Of a stretch of 12,303 bases of DNA, positions 6,113 to 12,303 are shown piece after piece. The stretch lies in the NCBI GenBank assembly GCA_002311865.1, contig DBZV01000170.1, positions 9,741-22,043 on the forward strand, in the 5' to 3' direction. A program made the position numbers and the translations under genes. Under the pieces are notes generated by a model. The model had not been told where the DNA came from. It saw only the letters and a list, made by a program, of their open reading frames with translations, and ran no database searches. The stretch's first letter is position 1. Every line of letters begins with the position of its first letter. Source of the DNA: Dehalococcoidia bacterium UBA1151 (GTDB taxonomy: Bacteria > Chloroflexota > Dehalococcoidia > Lucifugimonadales > Lucifugimonadaceae).

Positions 6113-6844
6113 TTATCGGCCCATCTCAAGACGGTCGATCAGGACTTGCGGCAGATCATGTTCCTTCATCCGCCTCTGCGTTTCATGAATGTCATATTTG
6201 ACTCGATGAAACATCACGCTATCCGTCTCAGTATCCACAATCGCGTAGGAGGCCATATTGTTCCCGTCCCTGGGCTGTCCCACAGATCCGGGATTGACGA
6301 AGGTGCGGCCTTCCAGTTGGATTTCATCGGCGTTCGTGGGCAACGACACCCTCGGCTCTTGCCCCTCAACAAGAGTAAATACCAGCGGTAGATGCGAGTG
6401 GCCTACCACACAGTGGGCTGTATCGAAATGCTCCAGATTCGCTTCAACCGCTTCGAACTCCATGAGGTACTCCCACACCGGGTCTCGAGGACTGCCATGC
6501 ACAATCGTGAAGTCCTGGTAAGCAACCGTGGTGCTCATACCCGCCAGGTATTTGGAGCTCGCCGGTGTCAGCACCTCTCTGGTCCATTCGATCGCAGTGG
6601 CGGCGTAAGAATTGAACTCGTGGGCATCTATATTGCCAATTGCCGCGAGATCGTGATTCCCTGCCACAACAATGGCTGACTGCTCGCGCAGGATATCGAT
6701 GCATTCGTTGGGATTCGGGCCGTAACCGACCGTGTCTCCAGCCACCCAGACTTCGTCGAAGGTGCCAAAAATGCTCGCGTGCGCCATCACGGCCTCCAGC
6801 GCGACCACGTTCGAATGTATGTCCGACAACAAAAGTGCCTTCAT
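6113..6844 (-). CDS. Calcineurin-like metallophosphoesterase (YfcE/MJ0936-type)
   Basis: A 243-residue cytoplasmic metal-dependent phosphoesterase with every family motif in order: DIH (Asp8, His10), GDTVGYGPNP (Asp37), GNHD (Asn63, His64), VHGSPR (His116), GHSH (His149, His151) and NPGSVGQPRDG (184-194). These residues hold a two-metal centre (usually Mn or Fe/Zn). Close relatives hydrolyse phosphodiesters in vitro, and the cellular substrate is generally unknown. Its length is normal for the family. The ATG at 6844 follows a GGGGA at about nine nt, an acceptable ribosome site. It is divergent from thiL with 74 bp between the starts. Confidence 0.92.
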   Translation of the reverse strand: MKALLLSDIHSNVVALEAVMAHASIFGTFDEVWVAGDTVGYGPNPNECIDILREQSAIVVAGNHDLAAIGNIDAHEFNSYAATAIEWTREVLTPASSKYLAGMSTTVAYQDFTIVHGSPRDPVWEYLMEFEAVEANLEHFDTAHCVVGHSHLPLVFTLVEGQEPRVSLPTNADEIQLEGRTFVNPGSVGQPRDGNNMASYAIVDTETDSVMFHRVKYDIHETQRRMKEHDLPQVLIDRLEMGR

Positions 6845-6905
6845 TAACGAGTCCCCAGCCCGACGCCTTATTCCCGACTAAGACGAAATCCTCTGGCACT
6901 CTACA

Positions 6906-6911
6906 TATAAT
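6906..6911 (+). promoter_or_regulatory. -10 box of thiL, predicting a leaderless mRNA
   Basis: A perfect TATAAT ends seven nucleotides before the GTG at 6919, so the expected transcription start falls on or next to the start codon. No Shine-Dalgarno sequence is present in that gap. The -35 region is weak. The same spacing occurs at rsfS. Confidence 0.5.
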
Positions 6912-6918
6912 CAGAAGC

Positions 6919-7920
6919 GTGACAACCCCACATTCACAACGACAGGGCGAGTTCGCACTGATTGACGAGCTCGCCGCCAGACTGAAGCCCGCCAACTTAT
7001 CCGACCTCATCGTCGGGATTGGAGATGACTGCTCGGCAATTCGACGCGGGCCGTTCATCGACGTGTACACAACCGACACATTGGTCGATGGAGTGCATTT
7101 TCTCTCTGAGACCGTTGACTGGGAGGATCTCGGCTGGAAATCGATTGCCGTCAACCTGAGCGATATCGCTGCAATGGGTGCCAAACCCCTCCATACTCTG
7201 GTGACTCTGGGAATCCCCGCCGGGTTCTCAGCCAACCGTCTCAATAGCATCTACACAGGGATTGATGCGATCACGTCGAAGTTGGGCGGCCCCGTGACCG
7301 GCGGCGATATTGTGCGCGCGGAAAAGCTTTTCATCTCTGTCGCCGCGGTGGGGACCATCGACACGAGATTGACTGAACACCCCCACCCGATGCTGCGCTC
7401 AAGTGCGATACCTGGCGATGTAATCGGTCTGGCGGGCAGCATAGGCGCATCAGGTGCGGGATTGGAATTTATCAAGGGTGGCAAACCAGTTCCAGAGTGG
7501 GCTCAAGTGCACAATCGCCCGATCCCCGGTATGGACGCGGGGCCGGCGTTGCGCAACGCCGGCGTAAGGTGCGCCATAGACATTAGCGATGGGCTGGTGG
7601 CCGATCTGGCTCATATCTGCGAACGGTCAAATGTCGCCGCCACAGTGGAACTTGAGAGCCTACCAGTCCCGGCCGAACTGCTGTTGACGCTCCCAGATGA
7701 GTGGCAACGCCTGGCGCTAACGGGCGGCGAGGATTACGTGCTGCTGTTCACCTGCCCCGAGGACGTGTTCTCGAGCGCCGAATCGACTCTTGAAACGACA
7801 TTGACGCGTATCGGATGGGTGTCAGAGCGAGCAAGCGCAGAGCGAAACGTCACTGTTGTTGACGCTGCAGGTGATGACATTACGCCAGCTCAGGGCGGGT
7901 GGGATCACTTGAGTGAGTGA
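6919..7920 (+). CDS. thiL: Thiamine-monophosphate kinase
   Basis: ThiL (333 residues) phosphorylates thiamine monophosphate with ATP to give thiamine diphosphate, the last step of cofactor synthesis in the cytoplasm. The family order is clear: GEFALIDEL near the N-terminus, the ATP/Mg loop VGIGDDCS (about 32-39), TTDTLVDGVHF, KSIAVNLSDIAAMGAKP, VTGGDIVRAEKLFISV, AIDISDGLVADLAHI and LTGGEDYVLLFT. The open frame runs far upstream, but homology begins just after the GTG at 6919. A -10 box lies immediately before that GTG, so I chose it; translation may be leaderless. Its stop overlaps the start of tsaE, so the two are probably co-transcribed and translationally coupled. Confidence 0.93.
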   Translation: MTTPHSQRQGEFALIDELAARLKPANLSDLIVGIGDDCSAIRRGPFIDVYTTDTLVDGVHFLSETVDWEDLGWKSIAVNLSDIAAMGAKPLHTLVTLGIPAGFSANRLNSIYTGIDAITSKLGGPVTGGDIVRAEKLFISVAAVGTIDTRLTEHPHPMLRSSAIPGDVIGLAGSIGASGAGLEFIKGGKPVPEWAQVHNRPIPGMDAGPALRNAGVRCAIDISDGLVADLAHICERSNVAATVELESLPVPAELLLTLPDEWQRLALTGGEDYVLLFTCPEDVFSSAESTLETTLTRIGWVSERASAERNVTVVDAAGDDITPAQGGWDHLSE

Positions 7921-8401
7921 CCGTCGAATCGAAGCCCATTCGATGACCAATTCAGAGGAAGAGACCATCGCTCTGGGAAGATCCCTGGGCGAGAGCCTGT
8001 GTGGTGGGGAAATCATTCTGATTTCGGGCGATCTGGGTGCCGGCAAAACAAGACTGGTCCAGGGCATCGCACAGGGGCTTGGTACCGATGACAACCCGCG
8101 CAGCCCCACGTTTGTGCTGGTCAACCGGCACATAGGACGATTGGTATTGCACCACTGTGACCTCTATCGGCTCAACTCAGTGGCCGAAGTCGGGGAGCTT
8201 GGGCTACTTGAACTTGCTGAGCAGGGAGATGTGCTTGCGGTGGAGTGGTCTGATCGCGGCGAGGGTGTGTTTCCTTCTGACTCGCTGAGCGTCCGGATGG
8301 AACGCGGAGCCGAAGATAACAATAGGTCGATCAGTTTCGCTGGCGGCGGGCCTGTGTCTCTCCGCCTCGTCAACGCGATGAACCTGGTGGCCAAACGGTG
8401 A
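7913..8401 (+). CDS. tsaE: tRNA t6A biosynthesis ATPase TsaE
   Basis: TsaE is the ATPase partner of TsaB and TsaD in making N6-threonylcarbamoyladenosine at position 37 of ANN-decoding tRNAs. The protein (162 residues from the GTG at 7913) has the Walker A loop GDLGAGKT (39-46), SPTF (64-67), the HHCDLYR motif (80-86) and EWSDR (111-115), all family hallmarks. The GTG start overlaps the thiL stop by eight bases. An ATG at 7943 would give a 152-residue form and cannot be excluded. E. coli TsaE has a similar N-terminal extension, so I prefer the longer form. Its TGA overlaps the GTG of tsaB in GTGA, so the two are coupled. tsaD is not in this window. Confidence 0.93.
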   Translation: MSDRRIEAHSMTNSEEETIALGRSLGESLCGGEIILISGDLGAGKTRLVQGIAQGLGTDDNPRSPTFVLVNRHIGRLVLHHCDLYRLNSVAEVGELGLLELAEQGDVLAVEWSDRGEGVFPSDSLSVRMERGAEDNNRSISFAGGGPVSLRLVNAMNLVAKR

Positions 8402-9066
8402 CTCCAACCGTTCTGGCAATTGATACATCCACCCGCTGGGCCGGTATCGCCGTCTCCAACGGAGACAAGTTGGCATCTATGACGTGGCGTTCAAATCAGA
8501 ATCACGGCCGCGAGTTGCTGCCGAACATCAACACGGTCCTTGAGGATGCGGATGTCCCGCTTCAGGAGGTCGAGTTACTCGCCGTCGCGAAGGGGCCGGG
8601 CGGCTTCTCCGCACTCAGAGTCGGCATCGCAACAGCACGCGGCCTCACGATGGCGAACAACGTTCCGCTCATCGGAATCTCAACGTTTCTGGTCGAGGCA
8701 TGGCCATATCTCGGGAAGAACACCAGCATCGTATCGCTGATCGACGCAGGCTCGTCCGGTGTGGCCTGGGGGTTATTTAGCCCGCAAGATCAAGGGATCG
8801 TCGCCGAACCTGCCGAGAGAGGCGTGAGAACTTTCGCAGATGTTGTGGCCCATGTGTCAGGAAGTACGTTATTTTGCGGTGAGCCATGCCGCGATATTAC
8901 CGACCTGGTCTCGCCATCTCAGATACTATCGAGAGAGCACCCAACGAGGTCACCCGTTAGCCTGATTGAGATCGCTACCGCGCTTCATGCCTCCGGCGAG
9001 GCGATCGCAGACGATGATCTTGAACCCGACTACGCGCGGGCTCCATCGATATCGAAACCTAAGTAA
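8398..9066 (+). CDS. tsaB: tRNA t6A biosynthesis protein TsaB
   Basis: TsaB (222 residues) is the non-catalytic ASKHA-fold partner of TsaD in t6A synthesis. Seen are the N-terminal AIDTST (7-12), NHGRELLP (35-42) and the signature KGPGGFSALRVGIATARGL (65-83), close to the usual GPGSFTGLRVG. The C-terminal half is variable, as in the family, and ends with the common EPDYAR-like segment (LEPDYARAP). The GTG start lies in a four-base overlap with tsaE, and GGTGG upstream can serve as ribosome site. There is no rimI domain or gene between tsaB and the next gene, ndk, 57 bp downstream. Confidence 0.92.
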   Translation: MTPTVLAIDTSTRWAGIAVSNGDKLASMTWRSNQNHGRELLPNINTVLEDADVPLQEVELLAVAKGPGGFSALRVGIATARGLTMANNVPLIGISTFLVEAWPYLGKNTSIVSLIDAGSSGVAWGLFSPQDQGIVAEPAERGVRTFADVVAHVSGSTLFCGEPCRDITDLVSPSQILSREHPTRSPVSLIEIATALHASGEAIADDDLEPDYARAPSISKPK

Positions 9067-9107
9067 CGCAAACCTATTTGGCTGATAAGCCGCGCAAAAA
9101 TACAGAT

Positions 9108-9126
9108 ACAAAAAGGAATAAAAATG
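9108..9126 (+). promoter_or_regulatory. Ribosome binding site of ndk
   Basis: AAAAAGGAATAAAAATG: a purine-rich Shine-Dalgarno core with about seven nt spacing in an A-rich stretch. It stands out because several other genes here lack such a site, and it suits a well-expressed gene. Confidence 0.55.
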
Positions 9127-9582
9127 GCGTCCGAACGAACCCTTATCCTAGTGAAGCCAGATGGTGTGCAACGAGGACTTGTCGGCCCGATCATCACTCG
9201 ACTTGAGCAGACAGGGCTGAAGATCATCGGCCTGAAGATCGTCCAGATCACAGACGAAATGGCCGCTGAGCATTATGCCGAGCATTCAGAGCGCCCGTTC
9301 TATGCAGGATTGGTGGATTTCATTACATCAGGACCGGTGGTTGCGATGGCCGTATCAGGCCCCAACGCCGTTGCACACGTCCGCAGGCTCATGGGAGCTA
9401 CCAATCCGCAGGATGCTGCGCCCGGCACGATCAGGGGCGATCTTGCCACTGATATTGGACGCAATGTGGTCCACGGCTCCGCAAACGTTGAGGACAGCCA
9501 GCGCGAACTGCCAATCTTCTTCGCAGAATCCGAGATCATCAGCTACCATCGCGCCAATGGTCCCTGGATCATTGAGCCATAG
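9124..9582 (+). CDS. ndk: Nucleoside diphosphate kinase
   Basis: Ndk (152 residues) transfers the gamma-phosphate of ATP to nucleoside diphosphates through a phospho-histidine and balances NTP/dNTP pools in the cytoplasm. The sequence shows ERTLILVKPDGVQRGLVG at the N-terminus, the Kpn-loop region YAEHSERPFY (51-60), RRLMGATNP (87-95), GTIRGD (101-106) and the active site NVVHGSANVEDSQREL with His117. The HGSA form replaces the more common HGSD but is known among bacterial enzymes. Length is standard. A 57-bp AT-rich gap after tsaB holds a strong ribosome site, so ndk may be read with the thiL-tsaE-tsaB run or from its own promoter. It is convergent with rsfS, with 31 bp between the ends. Confidence 0.96.
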   Translation: MASERTLILVKPDGVQRGLVGPIITRLEQTGLKIIGLKIVQITDEMAAEHYAEHSERPFYAGLVDFITSGPVVAMAVSGPNAVAHVRRLMGATNPQDAAPGTIRGDLATDIGRNVVHGSANVEDSQRELPIFFAESEIISYHRANGPWIIEP

Positions 9583-9613
9583 GGGAACATCGAGCCCTAC
9601 AGTCGGACCTCGA

Positions 9614-9997
9614 TCACTGAACTCGAACAATCTCTCGGCCGCGGGACCACAGGCGTTCAAGCGCGTATCGCTCCCTGGTTTCGCGGTCGAATACGTGGAG
9701 AACCACGTCACCGTAGTCCACCAGAATCCAACCGCCCTGCCCCGTGCCTTCACGATGTAGTGGCCGTACCTTCTTCTTGCGGAGGCTTCGAGTCACATCG
9801 CTGGCAACGGCTTCCAGATGGCGCGAAGTCTCGCCGGTGACTATTACAAAAAAATCGGTGAAATCACTAACTTCGCTGATGTCCAGCAGGGCGATATCTG
9901 ATCCAAGGTGATCAGACGCAACCTCCACCGCCAAACGGGCGATATCTTCGGATTCGAGTCGTTCTGACTCTTCGGTGGGGTGCGTACTTGATGTCAT
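9614..9997 (-). CDS. rsfS: Ribosomal silencing factor RsfS
   Basis: RsfS (127 residues from the ATG at 9997) binds ribosomal protein uL14 on the 50S subunit and blocks subunit joining when nutrients are scarce. The family core is complete: VEVASDHLGSDIALLDI, SDFTDFFVIVTG (44-55), SRHLEAVASDV (58-68), EGTGQGGWILVDYGDVVLH (83-101) and RERYALERLW (108-117). A TTG directly before the ATG could also serve as start. On this strand a perfect TATAAT ends seven nt before the ATG and no ribosome site is visible, which suggests a leaderless transcript. The neighbouring mnmA diverges from it; in many bacteria rsfS lies next to nadD or a phosphatase gene, which is not the case here. Confidence 0.94.
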   Translation of the reverse strand: MTSSTHPTEESERLESEDIARLAVEVASDHLGSDIALLDISEVSDFTDFFVIVTGETSRHLEAVASDVTRSLRKKKVRPLHREGTGQGGWILVDYGDVVLHVFDRETRERYALERLWSRGREIVRVQ

Positions 9998-10004
9998 CAA
10001 TGAG

Positions 10005-10010
10005 ATTATA
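10005..10010 (-). promoter_or_regulatory. -10 box of rsfS, predicting a leaderless mRNA
   Basis: A perfect TATAAT on the minus strand is separated from the rsfS ATG at 9997 by exactly seven nucleotides (CTCATTG), the same gap as at thiL. The -35 region matches poorly. Confidence 0.5.
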
Positions 10011-10045
10011 GATGTGATGAACCAACTTGAAACGGTATTCCCCTA

Positions 10046-11203
10046 TTGAATTCTTTAAAACTTCCCCCCAATATTCCGGCAGGCAATGGCCAGCGGGTTG
10101 TCGTCGCGATGAGCGGCGGAGTCGATTCTTCGGTGGCGGCTCTGCTGTTGAAGCAGGCCGGATACGAAATAATTGGCGTGACAATGCGCCTCTTCAGCGC
10201 TCCAACAAATGAGGCAGCCCGGCTCAACCGCTCCTGTTGCTCCCTTGAAGACGTAGCCGACGCCCGCGCTGTGTGCCGGGCCATTGGCGCACGTCATTAT
10301 TTCCTGAATTTTGAGCGGGAATTCAAGAAGCACGTCATCGACTACTTCGTTGACGAATACTCAAAGGGCCGGACTCCATACCCGTGCCTCGCATGCAACG
10401 ACCGCCTGAAGTTCGATTTTTTGCTGGAACGAGCTGCGATTCTCGATGCCGATTTAATTGCCACAGGCCACTACGCACAGGTGGACACCACTGCCCACCC
10501 TCACCAGCTTCTGCGTGGCATAGATTCTGGCAAGGACCAATCGTACGTTCTATACACGCTCGGACAGCATCAGCTCGATAAGCTGCTTCTGCCGGTTGGT
10601 GGTTATCAGAAATCTGAAATCAGGCAGATCGCACGAGACGGTGGTTTGGCGATTGCTGATAAGCCGGACAGCCAGGACATCTGCTTTATTCCTGATGGCG
10701 AGTACAGAGACTTCGTGACGCCTCGTATTAAGGAGCCTCGGCCCGGAGTACTGGTTGGTCCAGATGGCGAAACACTGAGGGAACACGATGGCATCCACAA
10801 CTTCACCATCGGTCAGCGAAAAGGACTCGGGCTGCCGGGGGGCGGAGGCAAGCCGCTATTTGTCTCAGAGATCGATCCGGAATCCGGGACCGTGTGGCTT
10901 GGGCCAGCAGCGGCGTTGCTGAGAACTGAATTGATCGCGTCAAACGTGAACTGGATTGACGGCGATGCGCCCACATCGCCGATAAGAGGACTCGCGCGCA
11001 TTCGCTACAAGGCGCCAGACGTCCCTGCGATGATCACCCCGACTGGCTCGGGAGCGACGGTAGTATTCGATGAGCCACAGAGGGCCGTCACACCCGGACA
11101 GGCCGTGGTCTTCTTCGATGGAGTCCGCGTACTTGGCGGTGGCACGATCGAACTTCCTGCCAGGCATGCTGATAGCAAGGCAGCCATCGGCGCAATCGCA
11201 TAA
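10046..11203 (+). CDS. mnmA: tRNA-specific 2-thiouridylase MnmA
   Basis: MnmA (385 residues) activates U34 of Lys, Glu and Gln tRNAs with ATP and inserts sulfur relayed from a cysteine desulfurase, forming 2-thiouridine. Seen are the PP-loop MSGGVDSS (22-29), GVTMRLF (44-50), the PYPCLACNDRLKF segment with catalytic Cys117, TGHYAQV (140-146), GKDQSYVLY (162-170), DSQDICFIPDGEY with the second catalytic Cys213, and IGQRKGLGLPGG. The C-terminal barrel is present and the length is normal. The TTG at 10046 is the only reasonable start before homology, because a stop lies at 10028; its ribosome site is weak. It is divergent from rsfS, with a short shared control region. Confidence 0.95.
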   Translation: MNSLKLPPNIPAGNGQRVVVAMSGGVDSSVAALLLKQAGYEIIGVTMRLFSAPTNEAARLNRSCCSLEDVADARAVCRAIGARHYFLNFEREFKKHVIDYFVDEYSKGRTPYPCLACNDRLKFDFLLERAAILDADLIATGHYAQVDTTAHPHQLLRGIDSGKDQSYVLYTLGQHQLDKLLLPVGGYQKSEIRQIARDGGLAIADKPDSQDICFIPDGEYRDFVTPRIKEPRPGVLVGPDGETLREHDGIHNFTIGQRKGLGLPGGGGKPLFVSEIDPESGTVWLGPAAALLRTELIASNVNWIDGDAPTSPIRGLARIRYKAPDVPAMITPTGSGATVVFDEPQRAVTPGQAVVFFDGVRVLGGGTIELPARHADSKAAIGAIA

Positions 11204-11293
11204 TTCCAGCGCTACTTCTGCCGCATAACCAGGGAACCCGCGATATCCTTTGGCGTCGGCAACAATTCTCCCGTGTGAAACAGGATATGTTCA

Positions 11294-11815
11294 TTGGATT
11301 TTCGAGACGTCGCCAGATCAGCATTCATTGGGTATCGGGAAAACCTTCAAGACGCGCTCAGCGGGCTGACCTCCTCCGAGTTGCGCTGGCAGCCTTCGCC
11401 CAACTCGAACCACGCCCTATGGCTTACCTCGCACATCGCGCGCGTTGAGGGTATCTGGATCACGCGCTACATTGGCGGCTAGGACGAGGTGTGGATTAGC
11501 GGGCGGTGGTGCGAGAAGTTGCGGCTTCCGGCAGAAGGCAACGGCTACGGCAGCTCCATGGAGCAGATTGCGGAGTTCCCCGATATCAGCATCGCACAGA
11601 TTCTGGCCTACTTTGATGAGGTTCACGAGAGCACGCTCGGCGTCATCGAAACCTTAACCAATGATGATCTGGATAAGAACTTCCCCGGACGCCACTGGCG
11701 AGATCCAGAAGGCCCAAAAGTGAACTGGGTGCTTAGTCATCTGATCATTGAGGTCTCTGAACACATCGGGCAGGTTGCCTTCATCCGCGGCATGTTGCGC
11801 GGCCTCAATCAGTAG
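11294..11815 (+). pseudogene. DinB-family protein split by an in-frame amber codon
   Basis: One frame from the TTG at 11294 (AGGA eight nt upstream) to the TAG at 11813 codes for a DinB/DUF664-like four-helix-bundle protein of about 173 residues. It is interrupted only by a TAG at 11480-11482. Before the stop come the N-terminal helix (FRDVARSAFIGYREN), then WQPSPNSNHALWLTSHIARVE with a candidate metal-ligand His47. After it come DEVWISGRWCEKLRLP and the typical C-terminal LSHLIIEVSEHIGQVAFIRGM. Relatives usually have an acidic stretch at the stop, so GAG to TAG by one base change is plausible. DinB-superfamily members are metal-binding and often act in thiol-dependent or unknown chemistry. 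The second half could start at an internal codon near 11489 but would lack the first helices. Confidence 0.85.
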
Positions 11816-11921
11816 GCCAGAGAGCTATTTTCCCAGCGCCTGCCGTTGGAGCACGCCGTGCATTGCTATCCTCGGTTCCACTTGAGTGGCCAGTTGACGG
11901 TTCAGGAACCCGGAGCACACA
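11816..11921. other. Intergenic gap before rnhB
   Basis: About 106 bases between the DinB-like gene and rnhB. No hairpin with a T-run and no TATAAT box were seen, so a shared transcript or a weak promoter are both possible. The minus-strand open frame over this region is the antisense shadow of rnhB. Confidence 0.4.
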
Positions 11922-12303
11922 TTGCAGAAGTCCACGCCAGTTTCAGGCTGGGAGTATGAAACGGCCCTTCTAGATCGGAATGTCAAAGTCATAGCCGGCG
12001 TGGACGAGGTAGGACGCGGTCCCCTTGCAGGACCTGTAGTCGCGGCCGCCGTCATCCTTCCCACGAGTCTCATCGACTCGGCCGCAACGTGGCTTGCTGA
12101 TGTCCGCGACAGCAAACAGGTCACACCGAAACGCCGCGCCGCCGTTTGCATCCACATTCATAAACATGCCGTCTCGGTTGGAATCGGCGCCGCATCACCG
12201 GGTGAGATTGACACCATCGGGATTGCTGCCGCGACTCGAAGAGCAATGGAACGCGCTATCGAGTGTCTGGATCCACAGCCGACTCACCTCCTCATCGATG
12301 CAG
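11922..12303 (+). CDS. rnhB: Ribonuclease HII (partial, runs off the right edge)
   Basis: The first 127 codons of RNase HII, which cuts the RNA strand of RNA-DNA hybrids and removes misincorporated ribonucleotides from DNA. The signature VIAGVDEVGRGPLAGPVVAA places the catalytic Asp28-Glu29 pair. RDSKQVTPKRR (62-72) and the later THLLIDA with the next catalytic Asp (126) follow in the normal order. The frame has no ATG before the homology. I chose the TTG at 11922 because GGAG lies six nt upstream and the resulting WEYETALLDR lead fits the usual N-terminal helix. The C-terminal part lies beyond the window. Confidence 0.9.
   Translation, partial: MQKSTPVSGWEYETALLDRNVKVIAGVDEVGRGPLAGPVVAAAVILPTSLIDSAATWLADVRDSKQVTPKRRAAVCIHIHKHAVSVGIGAASPGEIDTIGIAAATRRAMERAIECLDPQPTHLLIDA

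Noticed and set aside
6640..6918. N-terminal extension of thiL back to 6640
   Set aside because: This part is antisense to the phosphoesterase, its translation is Arg/Pro/Ser-rich noise, and ThiL homology begins just after the GTG at 6919, which follows a -10 box.
6444..7250. Long minus-strand open frame (268 codons)
   Set aside because: It overlaps phosphoesterase and thiL coding sequence in another frame, is rich in Arg/Ser/Pro/Cys, and shows no recognisable motif. It is a shadow frame.
11480..11482. Amber codon read as pyrrolysine
   Set aside because: DinB-family proteins are not known pyrrolysine proteins, and nothing in the window suggests a pyl system.
11825..12167. Minus-strand open frames under the right end
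   Set aside because: They are antisense to the clear RNase HII coding sequence.
1..12303. tRNA/rRNA genes, CRISPR arrays, insertion sequences, attachment sites
   Set aside because: No cloverleaf with a proper T-arm, no regularly spaced repeats, and no transposase or integrase motif was found on reading both strands.

Overview
The window comes from a bacterial chromosome of moderate GC content with closely packed genes on both strands. Starts include ATG, GTG and TTG, and Shine-Dalgarno sites are present at some genes but not others. No mobile element, CRISPR array, rRNA or tRNA gene was seen. The gene set and style (many GTG/TTG starts, DinB-family and HSL-family proteins, possible leaderless promoters) would fit a Chloroflexota relative such as an uncultured Dehalococcoidia/SAR202-type lineage. 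That is a low-confidence inference from style, not from a marker search.

Left part (1-2803): the 3' end of a gene entering from the left, apparently broken by one extra C in a C5 run and continuing as the 156-785 reading frame (unrecognised). Next come a membrane-anchored alpha/beta hydrolase (1407-2525) and two small minus-strand genes (811-1110 and 2522-2803) whose products end in similar acidic tails. Three small hairpins stand in series upstream of the hydrolase.

Middle part (2935-6008): a block of catabolic-type enzymes. It holds an EST2-like HSL-family esterase, a divergent short-chain dehydrogenase with Arg in place of the catalytic Lys, an isochorismatase-family cysteine hydrolase broken at a short CT/GA repeat, and a 4-oxalocrotonate tautomerase-family protein. 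The last three are all on the minus strand and could form a small degradation module, but no substrate can be named.

Right part (6113-12303): housekeeping genes. These are a calcineurin-like phosphoesterase, a tight thiL-tsaE-tsaB run (thiamine diphosphate synthesis and t6A tRNA modification) followed by ndk, then rsfS convergent to ndk and divergent from mnmA (2-thiouridine in tRNA). A DinB-family gene split by an in-frame amber codon and the start of rnhB (running off the right edge) follow.

Three reading frames are broken in 12 kb, two of them in simple-sequence runs. Either the locus is decaying or the assembly carries indel errors. The most informative regulatory signal is a perfect TATAAT exactly 7 nt before the start codons of thiL and rsfS, which predicts leaderless mRNAs. 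I did not find a convincing undescribed multi-gene system.
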